Assembly: GCF_000003815.2 (NCBI RefSeq)
Contig: NC_049979.1
Span: 4,205,038-4,269,037 of the forward strand
DNA from: Branchiostoma floridae
Taxonomy: Eukaryota; Chordata; Leptocardii; Amphioxiformes; Branchiostomatidae
DNA length: 64,000 nt
Direction of reading: 5' to 3'
Shown: one piece after another, positions 12,405-22,360 of the stretch
How positions within the stretch are numbered: position 1 is the first letter of the stretch
Layout: each line of letters begins with the position of its first letter
Program-made: the position numbers and the translations under genes
Notes under the pieces: model-generated
The model's database searches: none
Told to the model about the DNA's origin: nothing
Seen by the model: the letters and a program-made list of their open reading frames with translations, nothing else

Positions 12405-13660
12405 GTCTAACAGCAAAATTTACCCCAGAAAATGCAAGAAATGGTCTTTCAGAGAGTCCCAATTTCAAAATTTCGCCAGACCTCCCTTGTGACGGCTGTG
12501 TCTTCGGCGCAGGACAATATGTTGCTCTGAAAAATCTTTTAACGGTGCACACCCCAGTTCTTCCGCGACCGGGGTCCGTGGTAGTCCGCGACCAAAAAGT
12601 GACGAAAGGCTTCCGAGGGCCCATGTTTGAGTTGACATTTCTCATTATTTCCTGCGAAATGACATTAAACGGTTACATGGCTGAAAAGCGTAGGAAATGG
12701 TGTGTTTTTGGTGCAAATTGTGTTTTGGTCCGCGCGTTGCTTCCGCGATATCCCTACGCCTGAATGAAAAGAGGCCGGTGACCTAGATTTAACTCTGAAG
12801 CGCTGTGTCGAGCAAAGTTGCAATGCCGCGCGCCGTGGATGATTAAAAAAACTGTAGTACTAGAATTTTCTTTATAATTGGCTGGATTAGTCTTTAGATT
12901 TTCCTCTTTCTGGCAGTATCAGTCGTGATTGCCGGAAAAATCTTCTTCGTCTGTTTTATCCAATGCGAAAATGCCCGATTTTGTGCATCATTTTTGACAT
13001 GAAAATAATGTTTTTTCCCTATAATTTTTCAAAATTAGAGAAGTTGAAGGATCGAAACTCAGTTGGTCTTGAAGCTGAAGGTATATCCTCTCACCCCATA
13101 TACAGTTATTTTCCTTCAGGATAATTCCCTGGAAGAGATGGTCGCTAGACTTGAGGGTGTGCCGCCTCCATTTGGACCCCCAAATAAACTGGTGTGTGCC
13201 CCCTTAAACCAATAGAAAAGCTTTGTTTACAACTACAAGCAGAATGTGCCACTGAAATGCAGGAAATGACGTTTCAGACGGTAAAGATTTTAAAATTTTC
13301 TCCCTAGAGATGACTTGCGCCTCGGGCGCTCACAACGACATGGTGAAAATTTGTGCGTGCTAGCTTAGGTTAACGCCCTCAAACATCTTTTTCTTTGACA
13401 AAAATGGCATAAGATTTAGCATAGTCTGCAAGCAAAATTTGTCCCTCGATATACAGAAAATTTCGTTTCAGAGGGTGCAGATTTCGAAATTTCCCAAGAC
13501 CAACCTTCCGACAGCTTGCACCTTCAGCACCCGAAATCGTGAAAATATTTTTGGGGCATCGCCCTCACTAAAACCACGTGTCTTTCTAACAGAATTGCCA
13601 TCAAACTTAGCTTAGTCTGTCAGCAAAATTTGCCGGTCAAAAGGCAGGAAATGCTAGGGT
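12405..13660. repeat. about four diverged repeats, roughly 190-400 bp apart
   Basis: The words CAGCAAAATTT, AGGAAATG, TTTCAGAG and TTTCAAAATTT recur in this order near 12410, 13250, 13430 and 13622, each followed by a GC-rich piece such as GCGCCTCGGGCGC or TCTTCGGCGC. No ORF persists. An old tandem or dispersed repeat of unknown type. Confidence 0.5.
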
Positions 13661-13785
13661 GGTCGCGCCTCCGGCGCGACGGGTAGTGCCTTCGGCGCTA
13701 CATAAGCATGTGCCGCAAAATTCGGTCAGTAAAAGTTCGCCCCCCCAGACGAAATTTCCTGCTGCTGCCTCTGGAACCGAGTGCT

Positions 13786-13932
13786 GATATACAAAAGTAG
13801 CAGGTTCCGCAATGGATTTACCAGTGGTCGGGAACTTTTCAGCACTGGAAGACCAGTGCTGTAAAAACTTCAGCTCTGGACTTCCAGTACTGACGTTCAT
13901 AAAGCACTGGAATGTCCCAGTGCTGAACGTAA
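13786..13932. repeat. CAGCACTGG hairpin cluster 2
   Basis: Contains CAGCACTGG-AAGA-CCAGTGCTG (13840-13861), a 9-bp stem with a 4-nt loop, and further half sites at 13888-13925. Begins with ATATACAAAAGTAGC, the reverse complement of the tail seen beside clusters 3 and 4, so the whole unit is inverted here. Confidence 0.75.
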
Positions 13933-13978
13933 TGTTTGTGTGGCATGCGCCTGTATCTGTTAGCAATATTAGAAAAAT

Positions 13979-15640
13979 ATGAATGAATGAATGAATGAAT
14001 GAATGAATGAATGAATTTTATTAACGTGTCATGCGTTTGAACGCCCAGCCCACGTGACACACATAATATAAATCATAATTGAACATAGGATATTATAACA
14101 AGAAGAGCGTCGAGAACATAATCGGTTGCTATTAAACAAATCGGATAACAGACCAGATATCAAATCATAATCACATAAATCAAAACCACCAAACAAAGGT
14201 TTCATAAATCTAAACAGAGCTGAGTTTATACAGAACATAAGGAAAAACATAGTAGTAGACTGAAATAAAATCGGTAACCAGTATATAAATTGAATAACAG
14301 ACCAGGTATCAAATCATAATATATAGGCATAAATAAGGCATAGATCAGGACATCAAACAAGGGTTTCGCAGAGCTAAACAGAGCAGGGTTTATACAGAAA
14401 ATAAGGAAAATGTAATAGTACACTAATAGTTGTACATAAGTGGACAGGTTGTGTATTCATGTGTATAATTGTCTTTTCCTTTTGTTCCAAGCTTTGCGTA
14501 TAAAGTTAGAAATTTCGGAGACCCCCTCTTCAAACAACCATTTCATTCTGAATTCATCCCTTTCCCATATGACCTTTGGACATTTGTCAAAAATTTTACA
14601 AAAGATACTTTCTCGTAAGTCGTCGTAAAAAGGGCAGTAGAAGAGAAAATGTGTCTCGCTTTCTACCTCACCTAGGCTACACATTGTGCAAATTCTATTT
14701 TCTTCAGGTATTGCTTGATACCGCCCGGTTTCAATATACAGTGGTAATATCCCTGCTCGGAACTGCGCACAAAGGGATCTTTTGCTTTTAGACAGGTTCA
14801 TTGTAACATAATGTTCAGTACAGTAAGCATCCTTAAATAATCTATAGGTTCTAAGTTTTGGTTTTAGCCATATGTCAGAGGCCCAATCTTCCTGGTACAT
14901 ATCAAACAATTTCTCTTTTATTTGCTTTGTATTAGCTCTTAGGTTGTTTAGGAAAATGTGTTCCTGTTCAACACTAACAAATATTCTCTGTACATCCTTG
15001 CTCCAAGGGCCATGGCTTTGCAAATCCCACATAAAGACTTTTTTGGTAAGTCTGTCATTAGGCATATTGATAAGTCTATTCCACAAGGAGATTACTGCTC
15101 CTTTCCCTCTTATTTCGCATGGCATCCAACCCATGTCTCCTGTTATGGCAAGGATGGGTGCAAATTTGTGTACACCTAGGAAACACCGTATTGCCCTATT
15201 CTGGACCACAGAACACTTATCGTATTTCTTACATCCCCAGACACCTGCGGCATAGTCAAGAATAGGGCAAACACACGACTCGTAGAGTTGTGTATATGCG
15301 TGGTAACCAAGTTCTCTCAGAGCTTTAACTTTACCGAGAATGCCCCCTAGGGCTCTTCCCGCAGAGTCAGCGAGAACACTCGCAGCTGAGGTAAAGGACA
15401 TGTGCTCGTCTAAGTGGAGGCCTAAATACTTGTATGAACTCACAAGATCAATCTTTGTCTCTCCAAAATAGAATTCGTAAGAAGTCCTTCTTGCTCCCTT
15501 TTTCCTAAAGTGCATGATTTGTGTTTTTCCTTGGTTTATCATCAGTCTCCACTTAGAGCACCATTCAGCAACAATGTTTAACATTTCTTGCAATTCATTT
15601 TCATTTTCTGCTAAAATAATGATGTCATCTGAACTTAAAT
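13979..15640 (-). pseudogene. 5'-truncated LINE: C-terminal part of reverse transcriptase ORF2
   Basis: Minus-strand ORF from the catalytic box (SSDDIIILAENENELQ, equivalent to the YADD motif C) to a stop at 14457. It includes the thumb region (INQGKTQIMHF; SSYKYLGLHLDEHM), CPILDYAAGVWG, and a C-terminal zinc-binding motif CTMCSLGEVESETHFLFYC. A 3' UTR runs to an (ATTC)n tail at 13979-14016. The element breaks off exactly at the RT motif C, as expected for 5' truncation during target-primed reverse transcription. The ORF of 378 codons is still open, so the copy is fairly young. Clade: CR1/L2-like by C-terminal layout, not certain. Confidence 0.9.
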
Positions 15641-15660
15641 GATGTCATCTGAACTTAAAT
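15621..15660. repeat. 20-bp exact direct duplication at the LINE 5' end
   Basis: GATGTCATCTGAACTTAAAT occurs twice in a row (15621-15640, 15641-15660) where the truncated LINE ends. The first copy is RT sequence; the second may be a junction duplication made during integration. Confidence 0.7.
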
Positions 15661-15943
15661 AACTTATTAGAGCCCTATGAGACCTTGTCTAGCAAAGATT
15701 GACACTATGGGTAGACAACTATCAACTATACAATCAATAGGTAGTTATAGATACAGGTGGACAACACATTCTACTTGTGTGGCAAAGTAGCGTCTTTTTT
15801 TACAGTAAGTAGTTTGGGTAGACAGCTATCGCCTACTCTATCTGTGAGTGGTAAAGAGCTCACTTCTTGGTTTTTTACGAGCAATATGTTAGTTACAGGT
15901 AGAAAACTGCTAGTAACTGAAAATTCAGTGTTGATTGTAGTTT

Positions 15944-16175
15944 CTGCACTCTGTTTCCAGTGCTGACAGGAGGGTTTCCAGTGCTGAAGCTGCGGTAGTT
16001 GTGGAGAGGAGAGAAGAGACTCGGGAACTATATTACGGCTGGATGCCAGGCTAGAAGCTGCGTCAGCACTGGAAGTCCAGTGCTTAGCCGGCCTCATGAG
16101 CACTGGACTTCCAGTGCTGACGACCACTTCAGCACTGGTGTTCCAGTGCTGAGAGAGGAGATCGCTACTTTTGTA
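15944..16175. repeat. CAGCACTGG hairpin cluster 3
   Basis: At least six copies of CCAGTGCTGA/TCAGCACTGG. Hairpins: AGCACTGGACTTCCAGTGCT (16099-16118) and TCAGCACTGG-TGTT-CCAGTGCTGA (16129-16152, perfect 10-bp stem). Followed by TACTTTTGTATATTTGCAT. Cluster 4 at 55.7 kb matches both ends but lacks the middle. Confidence 0.8.
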
Positions 16176-16422
16176 TATTTGCATGTTACTATTGTAAGAA
16201 CCAGGTATATGAAAATCCCTGTTCTTGCGCACCACTGTGTAAATGGGCCTTACGAACCAACCCAAATTCTACAACCTTTCTTCGAGCATGCCGCCCCCCT
16301 CCCCAGGCTCACCGCTCAGCTGTCTCGAACCTTCCTCGTCATGTTTCCGCGACGTCTATCCTTTGTCATCTGACAGAAAATTGTTGCCTAAACAACTGTA
16401 ACACCATTATAGCCACCCTTAC

Positions 16423-16629
16423 CATTCCGTATTTTCCTGTCTCCCGCTCCGGTCCGCCATTCCCCCTCAGCACCGCCTTCGGCGTTACCAACACTGTTGG
16501 CAACAGCCCCTCCGTCAAGATCGTCTTCTCCGTCTGAACCAGACAGCTGTTCGTCCAGGTAAAGTTCGTACCTGTACGGCACAATGCCACCTCCGTCTGC
16601 TGGGTCTACGCCATTGACTCCCCTTCCAC
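16423..16629 (-). CDS. possible host exon, acidic, next to a transposon hot spot
   Basis: Weak candidate. On the minus strand an acceptor-like CTTTTTTTAG precedes 16629 and a donor AATG|GTAAGG follows at 16423. The open frame between reads GVDPADGGGIVPYRYELYL, then DEQLSGSDGEDDLDGG and a Gly/Glu-rich part. A Pro-Tyr-Arg-Tyr-Glu-plus-acidic segment resembles the start of P2X7-like cysteine-rich domains found in many invertebrate proteins, but the Cys residues are not in this exon, so this is a guess. Upstream reading continues open into the transposon edge at 16711, and no convincing start codon is visible. Confidence 0.25.
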
Positions 16630-16702
16630 CTAAAAAAAGGCTTCCAATGCTCGAAGACGAGTCAGAGAAGTGGTTCGATTTCGTCGCATAAATGGCGGCC
16701 GT

Positions 16703-16710
16703 GCTGTTGA
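16703..16710. repeat. left 8-bp target site duplication GCTGTTGA
   Basis: GCTGTTGA at 16703-16710 is repeated at 27491-27498, directly outside both ends of the foldback element. Confidence 0.9.
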
Positions 16711-16965
16711 GGTAACGGGGCCATTTAACTCTCACGAACATGCAAATGAGTTACTTCTCATGAACATGCAAATTGTATTCATAGCAGTACGTCATGACTC
16801 CTGTGCAACGTACATGCACATGCGTTGCACACAGCGTCGCACACATGCACATGCGTTGTACACGTCATGAATGTATCACCTAACAGCCTGCTTCAAAAGT
16901 CTAGTAGGTCCCTCATCAATCCCTTCTGTCTTCATCTTCTGTTTCCAGTCAAATTGACTATTCTA
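16711..16965 (+). repeat. left terminal inverted repeat, unique outer domain
   Basis: Matches the reverse complement of 27236-27490 with only a handful of differences. Contains two octamer words ATGCAAAT (near 16742 and 16767) and two copies of ACATGCACATGCGTTG. Confidence 0.92.
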
Positions 16966-17590
16966 AACCTCTTATGTCACTTTGGCCATTCTGACCATTC
17001 TCCACCACTCTGGTCATTCTGACCATTTTCTACCACTTTGACCATTCTGACCATTTTCCATCACTTTGGCCATCCTAACCATTCTCCATCACTCAGGTCA
17101 TTCTGACCATTCTCTACCACTTTGGCCATTCTGACCATTCTCCACCACTCTGGCCCTTCCCTACCACTCTGGTCATTCTGACCATTCTCCATCACTTTGG
17201 CCATTCTGACCATTCTCCACCACTCTGGCCATTCTGACCATTCTCCACCACTCAGGTCATTCTGTCCATTCTCTATCCCTCTGGCCACTCCGACCATTCT
17301 CCACCACTCTGGTCATTCTGACCATTCTCTGTCACTCTGTTCATTCAGACCATTCACTACAACTCTGGCCATCCTGACCATTTTCTCTATCACTCTGTCC
17401 ATTCTATCAATTCTCTATCACTCTGGCTATTCTGACCATTCTCCATCACTCTGGCTATTCTGACCATTCTCTGTCACTCTTGTCATTCTGACCATTCTCT
17501 GTCACTCTGGCCATTCTCCATCACTCTGGCCATTCTGACCATTCTCCTTCACTCTGGCCATTCTGACCATTCTCTGTCACTCTGAGCATA
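16966..17590 (-). repeat. 28-bp minisatellite, left arm (about 22 units)
   Basis: Unit (minus strand) GGTCAGAATGGCCAGAGTGG then TGGAGAAT, 28 bp, with C/T changes giving GACCTGAGTG and GCCAAAGTGG forms. Here it is read in the opposite orientation to the right arm. Confidence 0.92.
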
Positions 17591-18150
17591 TAGTATGCCA
17601 GGTTGCATTCACTACATTTATAACTGACACGTACTGGCAAAAGAACCTTTCCAAAATCTATCTGGTTGCTGGAGTAACTTTTGTATAGCGTACCTGATTA
17701 CCTTTGTGTCTAACTTTCATTGACATACTAACTTCTACTTTTTGGAGAATGTATATTCCATGGTACAAGGAATTATCTCCACAGAGTCCAAATCATTGGC
17801 TGCAATATACTGCATGTTAACAAAATGAAAAATGTGTAAGTGTAACCTGTGAACTTTCGGTATTGGAAAATTGGTCTGCACCATTTTGCAGCTCTGTAAT
17901 GAACTTTAAAGTGTGATACTGGGTATAATGCAAGGAGATAAGTAGTAAAGTAATCAACATTGCCTTCATGAGCATTCTTATCAATTCAGAAAATAAACTA
18001 GCTACCTTTGGTTACCAAAAATAGCTTATATTATAACAAGTCTAAGTGAGCCAATTTCCATCATCATCATTAATTAAGCCAAGTTTACAAGTGACAGAAA
18101 ATTTGGTATGGGCTGTTGCAAAGTATAAAGTTACCTTTCCTAGAGATATA
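17591..18150. other. unique centre of the foldback element, no gene seen
   Basis: About 560 bp without a long ORF, RNA gene or repeat I can recognise. Confidence 0.6.
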
Positions 18151-19372
18151 ACAGAATGACCAGAGTGATAGAGAATTAAATTATGGTCAGAATGCTCAGA
18201 ATAACACAGAATGCTCAGAGTGGTGGAGAATGGTCAGAATGGTCAAAGTGGTAGAAAATGGTCAGAATGACCTGAGTGATGGAGAATGTTCAGAATGACC
18301 TGAGTGGTGGAGAATGGTCAGAATGGCCAGAGTGGTGGAGAATGGTCAGAATGACCTGAGTGATGGAGAATGGTCAGAATGGCCAAAGTGGTGGAGAATG
18401 GTCAGAATGGCCAGAGTGGTGGAGAATGGTCAGAATGACCTGAGTGATGGAGAATGGTCAGAATGGCCAGAGTGAAGGACAATGGTCAGAATGGCCAGAG
18501 TGATGGAGAATGGTCAGAATGGCCAGAGTGATGGAGAATGGTCAGAATGACAAGAGTGGTGGAGAATGGTCAGAATGGCCAAAGTGATGGAGAATGTTCA
18601 GAATGGCCAGAGTGATGGAGAATGGTCAGAATGGCCAGAGTGGTGGAGAATGGTCAGAATGACCTGAGTGATGGAGAATGGTCAGAATGGCCAAAGTGGT
18701 GGAGAATGGTCAGAATGGCCAGAGTGGTGGAGAATGGTCAGAATGACCTGAGTGATGGAGAATGGTCAGAATGGCCAGAGTGAAGGACAATGGTCAGAAT
18801 GGCCAGAGTGATGGAGAATGATCAGGATGGCCAGAGTGGTGGAGAATGGTCAGAATGACCTGAGTGATGGAGAATGGTCAGAATGGCCAGAGTGAAGGAC
18901 AATGGTCAGAATGGCCAGAGTGATGGAGAATGGTCAGAATGGCCAAAGTGGTGGAGAATGGTCAGAATGGCCAAAGTGGTAGAGAATGGTCAGAATGGCC
19001 AAAGTGATTGAGAATGGTCAGAATGGCCAGAGTGGTGGAGAATGGTCAGAATGGCCAAAGTGGTAGAGAATGTTCAGAATGACCTGAGTGATGGAGAATG
19101 GTCAGAATGGCAAGAGTGATTGAGAATGGTCAGAATGGCCAGAGTGGTGGAGAATGGTCAGAATGGCCAAAGTGGTAGAGAATGGTCAGAATGACTAGAG
19201 TGATGGAAAATAGTCAGAATGGCCAAAGTGGTGGAGAATGGTCAGAATGGCCAGAGTGGTGGAGAATGGTCAGAATCGTCAGTGTGGTGGAGAATGGTCA
19301 GAATGGCCAAAGTGGTGGAGAATGGTCAGAATGGCCAAAGTGATGGAGAATGGTCAGAATGACCAGAGTGGT
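18151..19372 (+). repeat. 28-bp minisatellite, right arm, part 1 (about 43 units)
   Basis: Same unit as 16966-17590, opposite orientation. A block of several units recurs (compare 18300-18480 with 18640-18790 and 18840-18910), so it grew by multi-unit duplication. Ends in AGTGGT, the first copy of the LINE target duplication. Confidence 0.92.
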
Positions 19373-19377
19373 ATCGT

Positions 19378-19391
19378 CCAAGATGGCGGCT
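19378..19391 (+). promoter_or_regulatory. YY1-like site at the LINE 5' end
   Basis: CCAAGATGGCGGC lies within about 10 bp of the element start. It fits the YY1 consensus (AANATGGCGGC). Human L1 has a YY1 site at a similar place, where it sets the transcription start; the same role here is inferred. Confidence 0.5.
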
Positions 19392-19814
19392 GCTTCTTTT
19401 TCGGGTCCAACTTTTTCTCCGACAAAGTCGGTTGCTTGATGCACTAAAAGGCCGTTGGAGGACCCAGATCTTCAGTAGACGTGGACAAGGAACTGAAGAA
19501 TACCGGGGAACACGTCTGACCCTAGAGAGAAGACCGGGTGCTGAGAAACCAGACCGAAGCGACAGACGCACGGCGCCCCCCTCCCCACCGGCGTGACGCA
19601 GTAACATCAGTGGGCCCTGAAAAACGGGCCCATGCCGGTGGGTAGCCAGTACTTGGTTCTGAAGTTCTATCAAGGGCTGCCAACAAGCAGTGCACGTTGA
19701 TTGCTAGAGAATTTGTATACTGGCGAGCATTTTTTACTTTACAGGACGTTCCGGGGCCACCTTAGGGGGCCTTGACTGAAAGGGGCTAGCAACCGACAGA
19801 CGTAAACACCACGT

Positions 19815-20306
19815 ATGGAGGGTGAGCCGACAGGAGAGGAGGAGAGCACACATGCAGCCATGGGAGAAGAGGAGCCGGAGGGCTCGGGGATGTGGCTCAG
19901 AGGGATTGAAGACATCTCCTTTGAAGATGACGCAGAGACACCCAGAGAGATCCTGGAGCTGGTGAGGAACCACATAGAAGGCCTTGACAGGAAAGCAGCC
20001 AAAAGGAAGGTACTTGCAGCCAGTAGCTACAACGAACACATACTGAACCACACAAGAGAGGCCTTGTTTGCAATAGCCAGACAACAGAGGAGGGATTGCC
20101 CAAAGGGGCAGCCAAAGAAAAGAACATACAGAGCTAACACTGAGCCAGTCGCTAACAGGTTAGCAGAAGATTGTTGTGCCTTATTCCAGTTTATAGAAGG
20201 TGGGAGGAACCTGGCAGAGATAAAGAAAATGTTCCCCACGGGTACCCAGAACAACACATGGCAGAGTCCAGCTATCACCAGGAGTAGAAGGCTGAACCTA
20301 TCCTAG
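19815..20306 (+). CDS. LINE ORF1, N-terminal part
   Basis: 164 codons from ATG to TAG. Acidic start (MEGEPTGEEESTHAAMGEEE), then a basic middle (KAAKRKV; RRDCPKGQPKKRTYR) and a short helical end (LAEDCCALFQFIEGGRNL). No domain recognised. The next reading frame is open from 20288, overlapping the last 19 bases, so ORF1 was probably one protein of about 830 residues: either this copy has a frameshift near 20288 or the element uses frameshifting. Confidence 0.7.
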   Translation: MEGEPTGEEESTHAAMGEEEPEGSGMWLRGIEDISFEDDAETPREILELVRNHIEGLDRKAAKRKVLAASSYNEHILNHTREALFAIARQQRRDCPKGQPKKRTYRANTEPVANRLAEDCCALFQFIEGGRNLAEIKKMFPTGTQNNTWQSPAITRSRRLNLS

Positions 20307-22303
20307 AAGAGGTGGAGGATGAAGATGTGGTAGCAAAAATACTGGCGGAAAATGCAAGTCTGAGAGAGATGCTGAAAACAGAAATGAGAGAAGTGAATGA
20401 GAAGCTTACGAGCATGAGCAATAGGGTGAAACACCACGAAGAAGCGAGGGTTGATGTAACCGAACACTGTGACAGGCAACTCAAAAGTATACACGACGAG
20501 TTAGCAACCAACAAGGGATCTCAACTTGTATTATCAGAAGATATAGAAAGTATGAAAGGGAAGCTGAAGAAACTAGAAGCAACTCAAGTAAGAATACAAA
20601 CCACAGTTTCAACATGCAACAACAAGATCCTTTCCCTAGAGACAGAAATCCACACTCTGCAAGGCTCTGCCAAGAAGTCTGACACAGAAAAAGAGGCTAA
20701 GTTTGGAAATATTACCAAATATGTACAGAGCCTGGCCTTCTCGCTGGAAGAAAGGATCAGAGAGCAAGAGTACGGTCTGTCTACAACACACGGGAGAATT
20801 AAAGAGATGGAGAGGTTGGACTACCTAGAACCTAAGAGCTCCACAACAAGCTGCCTCACATGTGAAACAACAGGACAGATAAAGAGTCAGAAAATGGGGA
20901 GTACCACTGAAAGTAACCAGTCAAGGAGAAACAGGAGTCGTGAAAAATCTGCAGAAGAAGCATTGAACGAAGCTCAGGATGAAGATGTAATAACAACCTA
21001 CCTACAGGAAGCACGAGACAATCCACAAATCCCAGACAACACAGACAGAAACCAGGTCAACCTGCGACACGAACAAAAACTGGTACACGCAGAAACAGGC
21101 CTGCCTGGAAAAATAAGCAGAAGTGGAAGCACAGAAGAGAACTGTAACATAAACCAGACTGACGAGGGCAGTATTATCAACCTGGACCCCAGCCCAATCA
21201 GGAACGGGAGAGAAAAGAGAGATGAAATAGGACAGACGACAACACACAGGGTTCCTGAACAGTTACCAGTACAAAACAAAGAAAACACACAGGGGCACCG
21301 TACTAGCATCACCAGTGATGAGCTGAATAAGAGTAATCAGGGGCAAGAGACAGTTGTCAACAAAAGAAGCGAAGGGGACGAAAACAAGGCTGAACAGCCG
21401 GTGAAACAAGGGGCCATAGACACTTACCTAAAGCAAGTTAGGCAGGCCCAACAGAGAGAAGACAGCTGTAATGCCTCTGAGTTGGGATGCAGGGTACAAG
21501 AGAGCCAAGAGAAAGCTCTACCAGAGAAAAGGGACAATATCACAACTCAGGCAGTAGGAGGGAATCACGATAGTACCAGCAACAGTGTAATACAGCTAGA
21601 TGCAACAAGTCCAATCAACCCAGTAATGCGTTCAAAGACAAAAAGACAGTGGTATGGGGCAAATCAACATTCAACCCCAAGGAGAGAAAATGGACTAACA
21701 GAGAAACTGGTCAGCAATGGAGAAAATGTCCTACAAGCACATCAACAAGAAGGAACATCAAATTCAAAAACCAGCTTCATCGTGCAAAGTGGAGCAGCGA
21801 ACCATCAGCCCAAGTCATATAAAGAAGCACTGCTCCACACACAGAAAAGTTCACACCGGAAGAGAAAGTCCAGTGACAGAACAAAGGGTCCTGGCCATTA
21901 CAGGTATGATAAACACATTGCCACACATGAGAAGGAGAGAAATGCCAAGCCGAGAGACGAGAGTACAGACCTTTCAGACTTTGTTAGTGCAGCAAGAACC
22001 AGACTGAAGAGGAGAAGATTTTTCCTAGGCTACATGAAGAAAACAGAACCTAGGAAACTACAGGATATGATATACAAATATGCACAAAGAAGGGAAGTAC
22101 ATCTATCCTTTGTGAGGGTTATGACAAGCAGACAGAAGGACATGGCCTTTGCAAGGATAAATGTCCTTGAGCACCAAGCTGACATGGTAGTGAAAGACAA
22201 GTTCTGGCCAGAAGGCATTAAGTGCAGACTATGGTTATCAGAAAGGAGGTACAAGAACAAGGGAGGTGACCAGGAGCCGAGTAGCGAAAAGCCCTGTCCG
22301 TAA
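20288..22303 (+). CDS. LINE ORF1, coiled-coil and C-terminal part
   Basis: Open frame after TAG at 20285-20287. It has no ATG at its head (a GTG lies at 20312), which supports its being the continuation of the frame ending at 20306. Residues 1-170 are coiled-coil-like (LREMLKTEMREVNEKL; heptad Leu/Ile pattern), then a long polar, Gln/Asn/Lys-rich linker, then a compact C-terminal part with FLGYMKKTEPRKLQDMI and FWPEGIKCRLW, which is typical of ORF1 proteins of related invertebrate LINEs (RRM-like fold inferred). Role: RNA binding in the retrotransposition particle. Confidence 0.8.
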   Translation, partial: KAEPILEEVEDEDVVAKILAENASLREMLKTEMREVNEKLTSMSNRVKHHEEARVDVTEHCDRQLKSIHDELATNKGSQLVLSEDIESMKGKLKKLEATQVRIQTTVSTCNNKILSLETEIHTLQGSAKKSDTEKEAKFGNITKYVQSLAFSLEERIREQEYGLSTTHGRIKEMERLDYLEPKSSTTSCLTCETTGQIKSQKMGSTTESNQSRRNRSREKSAEEALNEAQDEDVITTYLQEARDNPQIPDNTDRNQVNLRHEQKLVHAETGLPGKISRSGSTEENCNINQTDEGSIINLDPSPIRNGREKRDEIGQTTTHRVPEQLPVQNKENTQGHRTSITSDELNKSNQGQETVVNKRSEGDENKAEQPVKQGAIDTYLKQVRQAQQREDSCNASELGCRVQESQEKALPEKRDNITTQAVGGNHDSTSNSVIQLDATSPINPVMRSKTKRQWYGANQHSTPRRENGLTEKLVSNGENVLQAHQQEGTSNSKTSFIVQSGAANHQPKSYKEALLHTQKSSHRKRKSSDRTKGPGHYRYDKHIATHEKERNAKPRDESTDLSDFVSAARTRLKRRRFFLGYMKKTEPRKLQDMIYKYAQRREVHLSFVRVMTSRQKDMAFARINVLEHQADMVVKDKFWPEGIKCRLWLSERRYKNKGGDQEPSSEKPCP

Positions 22304-22360
22304 TCAGAATGCCATGGCCCAGACCTTGGGTACATACCCTGCACCATACCAACAAGTAAC

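Noticed and set aside
15771-16265. 164-codon minus ORF with repeated HWNTSAE/HWTSSAD peptides
   Set aside because: The peptide repeats come from the CAGCACTGG hairpin words; no domain, and cluster copies differ by indels that break the frame.
16388-16741. Minus ORF beginning MFVRVKW
   Set aside because: Its start lies inside the foldback element's inverted repeat; only the part left of 16630 could be a host exon.
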